NCBI GenBank assembly: GCA_031548835.1
Contig: JAVBQS010000208.1
Span: forward strand, 1-17,191
DNA from: WQTU01 sp031548835
GTDB taxonomy: Bacteria; Spirochaetota; Spirochaetia; CADAEX01
Direction: 5' to 3'
Length of the DNA: 17,191 nt
Shown here: positions 7,891 to 15,167 of the stretch, piece by piece
Layout: every line of letters begins with the position of its first letter
Position numbering within the stretch: position 1 is the stretch's first letter
Notes under the pieces: generated by a model
The model's input: the letters and a program-made list of their open reading frames with translations, nothing else
Databases searched by the model: none
Told to the model about the DNA's origin: nothing
Made by a program: the position numbers and the translations under genes

Positions 7891-8639
7891 TTTTGTAATA
7901 TCCCTACCCCATACCAAGTATTGCTAGAAAGACTTTTTTGAGTCATCCATTCGAAAAAATTCAAATTTTTTAATCCTGCCTTTTGAGCTAATATTTCAAT
8001 TTCCGGTAAGAAAAAATATCTCATTTTATGAGTCTCTTTTATAGTCTCAAAATTGTGATTTTTTTTATCTTCTACTAATATTTCAAAATTTACAGCAACA
8101 ATATTTTTACTATAATGCATTGCCGACTCGGCTCTTCTTGTTATTTTTATTTCTTCGTCTTCAAGTTTTTTAATTCTGAGAACCGGAGGATCCATTAAAA
8201 CAGCAGGGCCATACCAAAAATCAAAAATAAAAAGGCCTCCATCATGGAGATTTTCAGAAACTTTTCTAAAAACAAAATCAAGTTCTTTATTTTCCGTATG
8301 GTAATTCATAACATGGAAAAGTGAAATTATTATATCATATTTTTTATCTGTTTTAAATTGAGATGCTTCACAGCAGATTAAATCTTTTTCCTGTCCAAGA
8401 CATTTTTTCGCCTCATTTATCATACTCTCAGATGAATCTATACCAGAAACAGAATATCCTGCATTTTTAAAAAAACTTAAATGCTTGCCTGTCCCACAGC
8501 CTATATCAAGAATAGTTTTACATTCTTTTGTACAATAATTTTTTATGATTCCATGAATATAATCAAATTCTTCTTTATAATTTTTATCTTTATATAAGAG
8601 ATTATAATATTTTGAATATATTTCACCAAAAACACTCAT
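7887..8639 (-). CDS. SAM-dependent methyltransferase, amino-sugar N-methyltransferase-like
   Basis: A 250-residue class I methyltransferase with motif I ILDIGCGTGKH (43-53), Asp68 after strand 2 (VSGIDSS) and YDIIISLFHVMNY (101-113). The overall layout resembles the DesVI/TylM1 group of NDP-amino-sugar N-methyltransferases: the N-terminal FGEIYSKYYNLLYKDKNY helix, the FDFWYGP segment, and a C-terminal half with KMRYFFLPEIEILAQKAG. It follows the aminotransferase by 9 nt, with a ribosome site overlapping that gene's TAG stop, and it overlaps the lipoprotein start by 4 nt (ATGA). Methylation of the amino sugar made by its neighbour, or of the chain end read by Wzt, is inferred. An O-methyltransferase role is equally possible from sequence alone. 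Confidence 0.83.
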   Translation of the reverse strand: MSVFGEIYSKYYNLLYKDKNYKEEFDYIHGIIKNYCTKECKTILDIGCGTGKHLSFFKNAGYSVSGIDSSESMINEAKKCLGQEKDLICCEASQFKTDKKYDIIISLFHVMNYHTENKELDFVFRKVSENLHDGGLFIFDFWYGPAVLMDPPVLRIKKLEDEEIKITRRAESAMHYSKNIVAVNFEILVEDKKNHNFETIKETHKMRYFFLPEIEILAQKAGLKNLNFFEWMTQKSLSSNTWYGVGILQK

Positions 8640-8648
8640 CTAAAAAAC

Positions 8649-9779
8649 CTACTCATTTTTAAAATCAATAATTATATTGCATATCATCTCTATATCATCC
8701 TCTGTCAAACTACTGGCAGAAGGAAGATAAAAACCACATTGAGACAGATAATCTGTTATAGGATAACTGCTGCTACAATCACAGCCATAGTCAGCAAGCG
8801 ATTTTTGTTTGTGCATTCCATTAAAAAGTAATCTTGTGTCAACTCCTTTACGCTTTAGATGCAATATCAATTCATCTCTTTTCTTGCCATAGATTTTTTC
8901 ATCAATTAAGACTGCATTCATCCAATGACAATTTATTGAATCATCTTCATCTTTTTGAAAAATAATACTTTCACAGTTTGAAAGATATTTTCTATAAAGT
9001 TTATGATTTTTTATTCTAAGTTCTCTGTAGTGGTCTGCTTTCTCAACCTGAGCAAGTCCAATTGCTGCATGAAGATTGCTCATTCTATAATTAAAACCTA
9101 TATCATTATGCAAATAAGTTCTTGTGGCATTCAATTGAAAACATAGGTTTTTAAAATATCTAGCTTTTTTATAAACATCTTTATTATCTGTTAAAACCAT
9201 TCCGCCTTCGCCAGCTGTAATATTTTTATTTGCAAAAAAACTAAATGTTGAAATATCAGAAAAACTTCCTGCTTTTTTTCTTTTAAATTCTGCACCATGT
9301 GCTTCTGCGGCATCCTCTATGATAAAGAGATTATGTTTTAATGCAAGCTCTTTTATACTATCCATATTGCACATATTGCCAAATATATGAACAGGCATTA
9401 TGGCTTTTGTTCTATCAGTTATTTTTTCTTCAATTTTATTAACATCAATATTCCAGGTGTTTTTATCTGCATCTACAAATACAGGCATTGCTCCTGTATA
9501 GCATACTGCAAAAGCTGAAGCTATCATTGTAAAACATGGAATTATTACTTCATCACCTTTTCCAATACCTAATGAAACTAAAGCAAGGTGAAGTGCAGCC
9601 GTTCCATTACATACTGCTACGCCATATTTTACACCGCAGTATTCTGCAAATGCTTTCTCAAATTTTTCTATATAACTTCCTGCAGAAGATATCCAGCCAG
9701 AAGATACTGCGTCGGTTATATATTTAATTTCATTGCCATCAAGTAATGGTTCGCAAACAGGAATGAATTTTTTATTCAT
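8649..9779 (-). CDS. perA: DegT/DnrJ/EryC1 sugar aminotransferase, probable GDP-perosamine synthase
   Basis: A 376-residue PLP-dependent aminotransferase of fold type I. The PLP lysine is K185 in FFANKNITAGEGG. The Asp that contacts the pyridine nitrogen is in IEDAAEAHGAEF (D156). The opening IPVCEPLLDGNEIKYITDAV and SGWISSAGSYIEKFE, then the PVHIFGNMCNMD segment and the late TRLLFNGMHKQ and LPSASSLTEDDIEMIC, match the perosamine synthase (PerA/RfbE) group. That enzyme transfers an amino group from glutamate to C4 of GDP-4-keto-6-deoxymannose. Gmd in the same operon makes that substrate, which supports the assignment. A UDP-sugar 4-aminotransferase (PglE/PseC type) is the main alternative. 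It has its own candidate promoter (9859-9887) and heads the run through to wzt. Confidence 0.75.
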   Translation of the reverse strand: MNKKFIPVCEPLLDGNEIKYITDAVSSGWISSAGSYIEKFEKAFAEYCGVKYGVAVCNGTAALHLALVSLGIGKGDEVIIPCFTMIASAFAVCYTGAMPVFVDADKNTWNIDVNKIEEKITDRTKAIMPVHIFGNMCNMDSIKELALKHNLFIIEDAAEAHGAEFKRKKAGSFSDISTFSFFANKNITAGEGGMVLTDNKDVYKKARYFKNLCFQLNATRTYLHNDIGFNYRMSNLHAAIGLAQVEKADHYRELRIKNHKLYRKYLSNCESIIFQKDEDDSINCHWMNAVLIDEKIYGKKRDELILHLKRKGVDTRLLFNGMHKQKSLADYGCDCSSSYPITDYLSQCGFYLPSASSLTEDDIEMICNIIIDFKNE

Positions 9780-9827
9780 ATAATATGCTCTGTTTTAATG
9801 TTAATTTCAAATATCGTTTAAAAAATT

Positions 9828-9962
9828 TTATTGCCGATTTAAAAGCATATATTGCAATATTTTAAAGTCAAAAATTTTTCTTGTCAAATTAATGCATAAA
9901 TCAGCAGCTTTGACATGATTGATAGTGCTATGCTGCAGGAAAAATTTATTTCCAGCAATTTC
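9828..9962 (-). pseudogene. Remnant open frame in the GT4-aminotransferase spacer
   Basis: A minus-strand frame of 44 codons, bounded by stops at 9963-9965 and 9828-9830, reads through the last 17 bases of the GT4 gene and most of the spacer. It contains FFLQHSTINHVKAADLCIN and TRKIFDFKILQYMLLNRQ. The composition (His, Val, Ala, Asp and Cys as well as Lys/Ile) looks coding rather than random AT-rich translation. There is no start codon before the internal Met, so it is probably the C-terminal scrap of a lost gene. Family not recognised. Confidence 0.35.
9859..9887 (-). promoter_or_regulatory. Internal sigma-70-type promoter upstream of the aminotransferase
   Basis: On the minus strand a perfect TTGACA (9882-9887) and TAAAAT (9859-9864) are separated by exactly 17 bp. 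The predicted start near 9852 gives a leader of about 70 nt before the ATG at 9779. It would drive aminotransferase, methyltransferase, lipoprotein, wzm and wzt independently of the main promoter. It lies inside the remnant at 9828-9962, so the boxes also read as codons. Confidence 0.5.
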
Positions 9963-11160
9963 TTATTATTGCAATTTCTTTTAAATATTCGTTCAGTTTT
10001 TGCATTGAATTCTCAATCTTAAAAAATGAAAGTTTATTCTGTTTTTCAATTGCATCTTTATAAGAAAAACGATTATTTACCATTTCTAGAAGAGCATTAT
10101 AAAGCTCTTCTTTATCCAATGGATTGAAATAAATTGCTGTCTTACCCAAAATTTCACGATGACCTTTCAAATCAGAGCAAATTACCGGGCAACCCAACTC
10201 CATTGCTTCAATAAGAGGCATATTTGTTGGTCCCAAATATGTCGCCATCACTAATGAAATAGCATTTCGATACAAAATATTAATTTTATCTATAGACAAA
10301 AATCCCAAAAATAAAACTTTATCTTTTAATTTTAATTCTAAAATAAATGACTGTACATATTCCAAATTTCCATAATCTGAACCAGTAAAAACCAATTTAT
10401 AATCTGGATACAAATTGATGAATTTGGAAAACGCCTGCAACAAGCCTATATGGTTTTTGTGCGCCCAAAACTGGGCTGGATAAAAGAAAAATTTTTGCCT
10501 GTCTAACTTATTTTCAGACAAGAAATCTTGTTCTGCTATTGTATCTTTCTCTACATTGACACAATCTCCGGAGAATACTGGCACAATCCGAATCTTTTTC
10601 TCGTCAATATTTGTATATTTTAGCAATTCGGCTTTTCCTGATTCAGATTCTGTAAATATCATAAGTGCTCTGGGTAAAATCCATGTATAAAATTGATGCC
10701 GGTCTTCAAAATCACAGGCACTTGTCAACTCAGGAAAAGCAAATGTACTACAATGTCCTATATCCCAATTTGTTGCAATAAAAGGAAAATCCTGCAATAT
10801 ATATTCATGTTGCCGGATATAATAAATGACACGAACAGCAGCCTCTGTTAATATTCTTGTATATTTTAGTTCTAGCATTTTAACAATTTTAGTTTTTCTT
10901 CGTTTATTGATAATAGGCAACAACATAATAATTCTATTTAATAGCTTGATATACAATCTCCTATATGGTAATTGTAGAATCTCTTTTTTATGTAAACTAT
11001 TATCTATATTTCTATTTTCAGTAACAAAACAGACTTCAATGGAAGAATCAAATTGATAATTATCAATAGCATGTATCAATTTATCATAATAAGAAAAACC
11101 GCCGCCGATTTCACGCTTATAATTTTTGTCTAGCCAGACGGCTATCTTTATTTTTTCCAT
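9946..11160 (-). CDS. GT4-type glycosyltransferase
   Basis: A GT-B fold glycosyltransferase of about 404 residues. The N-terminal loop is KREIGGGFSYYDKLI. The C-terminal donor-binding half has FYPAQFWAHKNHIGLLQAF (about 226-244), LVFTGSDYGN, LYRNAISLVMATYLGPTNMP, and PLIEAMELGCPVICSDLKGH, as in the mannosyl/rhamnosyltransferase group of GT4. That group replaces the first Glu of the E-x7-E motif with the GPTN sequence and keeps the second (IEAM). The ATG at 11160 is chosen because an AGGAG sits 13 nt upstream. The TTG at 11196 gives an N-terminus, ENLLYRRKRTLM, that instead belongs to the decayed reductase in front. The sugar added is unknown; fucose or perosamine are candidates from the neighbouring pathway genes. 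Confidence 0.85.
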   Translation of the reverse strand: MEKIKIAVWLDKNYKREIGGGFSYYDKLIHAIDNYQFDSSIEVCFVTENRNIDNSLHKKEILQLPYRRLYIKLLNRIIMLLPIINKRRKTKIVKMLELKYTRILTEAAVRVIYYIRQHEYILQDFPFIATNWDIGHCSTFAFPELTSACDFEDRHQFYTWILPRALMIFTESESGKAELLKYTNIDEKKIRIVPVFSGDCVNVEKDTIAEQDFLSENKLDRQKFFFYPAQFWAHKNHIGLLQAFSKFINLYPDYKLVFTGSDYGNLEYVQSFILELKLKDKVLFLGFLSIDKINILYRNAISLVMATYLGPTNMPLIEAMELGCPVICSDLKGHREILGKTAIYFNPLDKEELYNALLEMVNNRFSYKDAIEKQNKLSFFKIENSMQKLNEYLKEIAIIRNCWK

Positions 11161-11385
11161 CAGCGTTCTTTTTCTCCTATACAATAAATTTTCCAAAAGC
11201 TCTCATTAAATAGGAATAATTTGTTTTGCCATTTTTAAAAATGTTTGTTTGCTTTGCAATAAATTTAAATCTTTATTGATATGTCAATATCACACTTTTT
11301 GATAATTGTACCAATATAATCTTCAATTCTTTTTTATCGTTTTTTTACAACTGTCAGTATAATTAATGCTTACTGAGATATTAAT
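11161..11385 (-). pseudogene. Decayed NDP-sugar reductase (Rmd-like SDR), C-terminal remnant
   Basis: The spacer between the cupin and the GT4 translates, over three frames, into consecutive peptides: DSCKKTIKK, then RIEDYIGTIIKKCDIDIS (11277-11330), then INKDLNLLQSKQTFLKMAKQ and IIPI (11209-11277). After two adjacent stops the same frame continues as ELLENLLYRRKRTLM, directly into the GT4 start. The order matches the C-terminus of Rmd-type GDP-4-keto-6-deoxymannose reductases: a CSGK-like turn, an I-E-D helix, an alternating DIDI strand, a charged stretch, and a final helix with LENLL. Several frame changes and internal stops show it is dead. The identity is inferred from pattern only. Confidence 0.4.
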
Positions 11386-11793
11386 TTAATTAATTCTCTC
11401 AAAAAGCGTTTTATCATTTTCTCCTGCATAAGGGCCCTGCTTAACTTCAAACATTTCAGTATCTTCAAGCATTTCAAAACCATGCCCGCCGGCTGCCAGT
11501 AACAGTATATCTCCGGTTTCCAGTATCCTTGAACAAATGTACTCCTGATTGTCAGTATAGAAATCTGTTCTGATTTTTCCTTTTTTGATAAATAACACTT
11601 CTTTAGTATATAAAACTTCTCGCTTTACTTCGTTATGTGTATGCGGCTGAATTATTTTGCTTTTTGGGTGATTCATATAAGCAAGCTGTTGGGAAAAATC
11701 ACTAGGAGTAAAAAAAATAATGCCATTGTTAGAATAATCACGCTTAACTATTATCGCGAGTATTTGGTTTTTATGGATTATCTGCTCTGTCAT
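11386..11793 (-). CDS. Small cupin protein of polysaccharide loci
   Basis: A 135-residue single-domain cupin. The first metal-binding motif is in QPHTHNEVKREV (H51, H53, possibly E59) and the second region has GDILLLAAGGHGFEML with H104. Between them ETKEVLFIKKGK-type beta strands (here TKEVLFIKKGKIRTDFY) complete the barrel. The protein belongs to a set of small cupins commonly encoded among sugar-modifying genes, but I know no proven reaction for this set. It lacks the RGxHAH-type motif of FdtA/QdtA 3,4-ketoisomerases, so I do not call it one. Its AAGGG ribosome site overlaps the TAA stop of the GT2 gene, which leaves 12 nt between stop and ATG and implies co-translation. Confidence 0.75.
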   Translation of the reverse strand: MTEQIIHKNQILAIIVKRDYSNNGIIFFTPSDFSQQLAYMNHPKSKIIQPHTHNEVKREVLYTKEVLFIKKGKIRTDFYTDNQEYICSRILETGDILLLAAGGHGFEMLEDTEMFEVKQGPYAGENDKTLFERIN

Positions 11794-11805
11794 TAAATAA
11801 TTCCC

Positions 11806-12774
11806 TTACTGTTTTAAATACAATATTTCTTTAAGTTTTCTTTTAAACTTTTTAAAAATAAAAATCATCTTATTGGTTAAAAAATACAATTCAATATTAA
11901 CAAGAACTGTATTAATATTGCCTATTAATATGGGATTATTATTTGTATAAAAGTTTGGAAAAACATAATCGACCAACTTTTTGTATTGTGTCTTAATGTG
12001 TTTTTTCCATATTCTAATACCGCAATATTTAATAATATCATCTTTGTATTTATTTATAATATATTGATAGCCCTCAAAATCGCGAATCATATCTTTTGAT
12101 ATAGTCGGTCCTGAATGAATATTATATATAAACAAAGGTTCTTTAATATGATAAAATCTTGCACCATTTTTTGCTAAAAGTAAAGAGGTATCCCATTCCT
12201 GATAAGAAGGAACAGACTCATCTAGCAGTCCGCTTTTAATAATAAGACTTTTATGAAAGAAAAGCCCTTGAAACATTGGCCCTGGTCCAGCCAATAAATG
12301 CTTATATGAAGCAGTATATCTTATTTCTGGCAGATTCCAAACAGTTTTTTCATTAGTATTTTCATTATAGCTGTAACAATCAGTATAAAAAACAACATTT
12401 TTATTGTATTTTAGTTTTTTTAAATATTTTATATGAATTTTCAGCTTGTTTTCCTGCCAAAAATCATCACTATCATTAAAACAAACCCAATCTCCCGATG
12501 TATTTTTTATTCCTTCGTTTCGGGCAGCTTGAGCGCCTTTTTCCTTTTCCAGATTTATTATTTTTAAGCGAGAGTCTGTAATAGTTTTTAATAATTCAAC
12601 AGTATTATCTTCTGAATGATCATTGACTATAATTAATTCAAACTCTTTGTATGTTTGATTGAATATGGAGTCTATACACTGCTTAATTATATATGCCCTG
12701 TTATAAGTTGGGATTATTATTGATACCAATATATTATTCTTTGCAGTAAATTTATTCTTATTTTTTATAATCAT
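11806..12774 (-). CDS. GT2-family glycosyltransferase
   Basis: A 322-residue inverting GT-A glycosyltransferase. Recognisable parts are VSIIIPTYNRA (17-27), the nucleotide-contacting IIVNDHSEDNT (48-58), the acidic metal-binding NDSDDFW (100-106, with D101, D103 and D104), and QEWDTSLLL (192-200) carrying the probable catalytic base. The last 80 residues are Lys- and aromatic-rich with no clear membrane helix. It transfers one sugar during repeat-unit or adaptor assembly; donor unknown. The ATG overlaps, as ATGA, the TGA stop of the short open frame upstream (12771-12968). This suggests it was once coupled to a longer preceding gene. No Shine-Dalgarno site is visible. Confidence 0.87.
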   Translation of the reverse strand: MIIKNKNKFTAKNNILVSIIIPTYNRAYIIKQCIDSIFNQTYKEFELIIVNDHSEDNTVELLKTITDSRLKIINLEKEKGAQAARNEGIKNTSGDWVCFNDSDDFWQENKLKIHIKYLKKLKYNKNVVFYTDCYSYNENTNEKTVWNLPEIRYTASYKHLLAGPGPMFQGLFFHKSLIIKSGLLDESVPSYQEWDTSLLLAKNGARFYHIKEPLFIYNIHSGPTISKDMIRDFEGYQYIINKYKDDIIKYCGIRIWKKHIKTQYKKLVDYVFPNFYTNNNPILIGNINTVLVNIELYFLTNKMIFIFKKFKRKLKEILYLKQ

Positions 12775-12968
12775 TTTTGAATTAAAAATTTAAGATTCTG
12801 TTTTTTAAAAACACATAAACATGTTATTTTCAAAACCTCAAAATACTTTGCTATTTCTGCTTTTAGAGAAGTTATCTTAATAAAATATCTATTTCCAATA
12901 AGTTTATTCTTAGGTTTTATTATCATAGTTTTGTCTGTCCATGTTTCTTCTTTTGGGTCATTGTTTTT
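12771..12968 (-). pseudogene. 66-codon open frame coupled to the GT2 gene, probable 5'-truncated gene
   Basis: Minus-strand frame free of stops for 65 codons between a TAA at 12969-12971 and a TGA at 12771-12773. The TGA overlaps the GT2 start as ATGA. Peptides include DPKEETWTDKTMIIKPKNKL and YFIKITSLKAEIAKYFEVLK. The only Met is internal (ATG at 12924-12926), which would give a 51-residue protein with no ribosome site. The N-terminal part recalls the start of Wzm in this window (ENWTTIIKPKTSLL), but the match does not continue. A 3' fragment of a deleted gene, or a small real gene from the internal ATG, are the two readings. Confidence 0.4.
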
Positions 12969-12969
12969 T

Positions 12970-13007
12970 TAACTTAAAGACAAGCTGATATGACTATTTT
13001 TAAGTTA
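12970..13007. repeat. 9-bp inverted repeat at the fcl stop codon
   Basis: TAACTTAAA (12970-12978) and TTTAAGTTA (12999-13007) are perfect inverted copies 20 nt apart. The right arm includes the fcl stop codon. On the minus strand the 3' arm is followed by A residues rather than T, so it is not a standard terminator. It may be an mRNA-stabilising or processing hairpin, or a scar where a gene was lost. Confidence 0.35.
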
Positions 13008-14048
13008 TTCTTTCAGTTTTTTTAATACTTCTTTAATTCCTTCTTCCAGCGATACTTTATCTTTCCAGCCAAGCGAATGTAATTTAGATACATCCATAAG
13101 TTTTCTCGGCGTCCCATCCAATTTTGAAGAATCAAAAACTAACTCGCCAATATATTCTGTTATTTTTTTAATAAGTATTGCCAAATCTTTTATAGTAAGA
13201 TCTTTTCCTGTGCCTATATTTATTATCTCTCCAATTTCTTTCGCATCATACTTTTCCATAAGAAAAAAACAGGCATCTGCAAGATCATCAGAATAAAGAA
13301 ATTCGCGATAAGGAGTCCCTGTCCCCCATATAGCAACTCTATCTTTATAAATCAGATGCTTTTCAAGTTTATTAATAATTTCTTTTTTACTTGATTCAGA
13401 ATATCTGGTTGTTTTTTCATGAAAATCGAGATTTTTTTTAATTTTATCAAAATTGTTTTCCATTAATAATTTTCCAAGATATATCCGTCTAAGTAATGCT
13501 GGTAAAACATGGGAATTCTCAAAATCAAAATTATCTTCCGGGCCATAAAGATTTGTCGGCATCACAGAAATAAAATTAGTACCATATTGTTCGTTATAAT
13601 ATCGGCATAATTTTATTGCGGCTATTTTAGCTATTGCATACGGTTCGTTAGTACTTTCAAGAGAACCTGTTAAAAGATATTCTTCTTTTATCGGCTGTTT
13701 TGAATCTCTTGGATATATACATGAAGAACCCAGGTTTAAAAGCTTTTTTACACCAAATTTATATGCTGCATTTATTACGTTAGCTGCTATCATTATGTTT
13801 TGATAAATAAATTCTGCCTTATAAGTATTATTTGCATATATGCCGCCTACTTTTGCTGCTGCAAGAAAAACATATTCCGGCTTTTCTTTTTCAAAAAATT
13901 TTTCCACTTCTTCCTGCCGGGTAAGATCAAGCTCTAAATGAGTTTTTGTAATAATATTATTATACCCTGAATTTTTAAGCTTTTTTATAAAAGCAGATCC
14001 AACAAGGCCTTTATGTCCTGCAATATATATTTTACTTTTTCTGTCCAT
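13005..14048 (-). CDS. fcl: GDP-L-fucose synthase
   Basis: A 347-residue short-chain dehydrogenase (SDR) that epimerises and reduces GDP-4-keto-6-deoxy-D-mannose to GDP-L-fucose with NADPH. The nucleotide loop is GHKGLVG (11-17). The catalytic set matches E. coli Fcl by position: Ser108 and Cys110 in LGSSCIYP, Tyr137 and Lys141 in EPYAIAK, and His180 in FENSHVLPALLRR. The product-side motif GTGTPYREFLYSDDLADA is intact. The protein is longer than the usual 310-320 residues because of a Lys/Asn-rich insertion between about 195 and 235, where many Fcl proteins have a short loop. It follows gmd by 27 nt in the same operon. Confidence 0.93.
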   Translation of the reverse strand: MDRKSKIYIAGHKGLVGSAFIKKLKNSGYNNIITKTHLELDLTRQEEVEKFFEKEKPEYVFLAAAKVGGIYANNTYKAEFIYQNIMIAANVINAAYKFGVKKLLNLGSSCIYPRDSKQPIKEEYLLTGSLESTNEPYAIAKIAAIKLCRYYNEQYGTNFISVMPTNLYGPEDNFDFENSHVLPALLRRIYLGKLLMENNFDKIKKNLDFHEKTTRYSESSKKEIINKLEKHLIYKDRVAIWGTGTPYREFLYSDDLADACFFLMEKYDAKEIGEIINIGTGKDLTIKDLAILIKKITEYIGELVFDSSKLDGTPRKLMDVSKLHSLGWKDKVSLEEGIKEVLKKLKE

Positions 14049-14075
14049 ACCTAATTACTTCTTTAATTATCTTTA

Positions 14076-15164
14076 TTATTCATTAAAATCAAAAAGCTTG
14101 AATCCTTCTTTTTTAAGAAGAGAATCTTTTTTTGCTTCCTGAATATCATTTTTAACCATATCTTTAACAAGATCTGAAAGACTATGCTTGTGTTTCCATC
14201 CAAGTTTTTCTCTTGCTTTTGCAGAATCTCCCAAAAGAATATCTACTTCTGTAGGCCTGAAATATCTGGGATCAATCTCAACAGTTATTTCACCATTCTT
14301 TTTATTTATTCCTTTTTCGTTTACTCCGGAACCTTTCCATTCCAGCTCAATATCTACTTCCCTGAAAGCAAAGGTTACAAATTCTCTTACAGTATGTGTT
14401 TCCCCTGTTGCAAGCACAAAATCTTCCGGTTTATCCTGTTGTAAAATAAGCCACATGCCGGCAACATAATCTTTTGCATGTCCCCAATCTCTTCTTGAAT
14501 CAAGATTTCCAAGATAAATTTTCTTCTGCAATCCCAAAGAGATGCGGGCTGCTGCTCTTGTTATTTTTCTTGTTACAAAAGTCTCACCCCTAATGGGACT
14601 TTCATGGTTAAAAAGAATTCCGTTACACGCAAACATATTATATGCTTCCCTGTAGTTCACCGTTATCCAGTAACTATAAAGTTTTGCTGCAGCATAAGGG
14701 CTTCTTGGGTAAAAAGGAGTTGTTTCTTTTTGAGGAATCTCTTGAACAAGCCCATAAAGCTCAGAAGTAGAAGCCTGGTAAAATTTTGTTTTTTTCTCAA
14801 GCCCAAGAATACGTATTGCTTCAAGAAGCCGCAAAGTGCCAAGCCCGTCTGCATTTGCAGTGTATTCCGGAGTATCAAAGGAAACTTTTACATGTGACTG
14901 GGCAGCAAGATTATATATTTCATCTGGCTTTACATCTTGGACAATTCTGATAAGATTAGTTGAATCTGTCATATCTCCATAATGAAGAACGAAATTAACA
15001 CCTGTTTCATGCTGATCTTTATAAAGATGATCAATTCTTTGGGTATTAAAAAGAGAGCTGCGTCTTTTTATTCCGTGAACCTCATAATTTTTTTGAAGCA
15101 GAAATTCTGCAAGATATGCGCCATCCTGTCCGGTAATTCCTGTTATAAGTGCTTTTTTTTTCAT
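14076..15164 (-). CDS. gmd: GDP-mannose 4,6-dehydratase
   Basis: A 362-residue extended SDR that converts GDP-D-mannose to GDP-4-keto-6-deoxy-D-mannose, the branch point for fucose, perosamine and rhamnose. The NADP loop is GITGQDG (9-15), followed by the family signature EVHGIKRRSSLFNTQRIDH. The catalytic residues sit as in E. coli Gmd: Thr133 and Glu135 in STSELYG, Tyr157 and Lys161 in SPYAAAK. The substrate loop LFNHESPIRGETFVTRKI is complete. The start is supported by AGGA six bases upstream and by a 3-nt gap from the regulator's stop, so the two are co-transcribed. It also has the RRDWGHAKDYVAGMW segment typical of the family. Confidence 0.97.
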   Translation of the reverse strand: MKKKALITGITGQDGAYLAEFLLQKNYEVHGIKRRSSLFNTQRIDHLYKDQHETGVNFVLHYGDMTDSTNLIRIVQDVKPDEIYNLAAQSHVKVSFDTPEYTANADGLGTLRLLEAIRILGLEKKTKFYQASTSELYGLVQEIPQKETTPFYPRSPYAAAKLYSYWITVNYREAYNMFACNGILFNHESPIRGETFVTRKITRAAARISLGLQKKIYLGNLDSRRDWGHAKDYVAGMWLILQQDKPEDFVLATGETHTVREFVTFAFREVDIELEWKGSGVNEKGINKKNGEITVEIDPRYFRPTEVDILLGDSAKAREKLGWKHKHSLSDLVKDMVKNDIQEAKKDSLLKKEGFKLFDFNE

Positions 15165-15167
15165 CCC

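Noticed and set aside
7891..7917. Upstream TTG start for the lipoprotein (nine more residues)
   Set aside because: It would overlap the methyltransferase by 31 nt and push the signal peptide inward; the ATG at 7890 gives the ATGA overlap typical of coupled genes.
11274..11289. Palindrome TATTGACATATCAATA with a TTGACA box, considered as promoter/operator for the GT4 gene
   Set aside because: No acceptable -10 box at 16-18 bp, and the bases are better explained as part of the decayed reductase.
11386..11793. Cupin considered as FdtA/QdtA-type sugar 3,4-ketoisomerase
   Set aside because: The characteristic RGxHAH-like motif is absent; the histidines are arranged as in a general small cupin.
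14184..14469. Two overlapping plus-strand frames of 86-93 codons
   Set aside because: They are antisense to the well-conserved 3' half of gmd and contradict each other.
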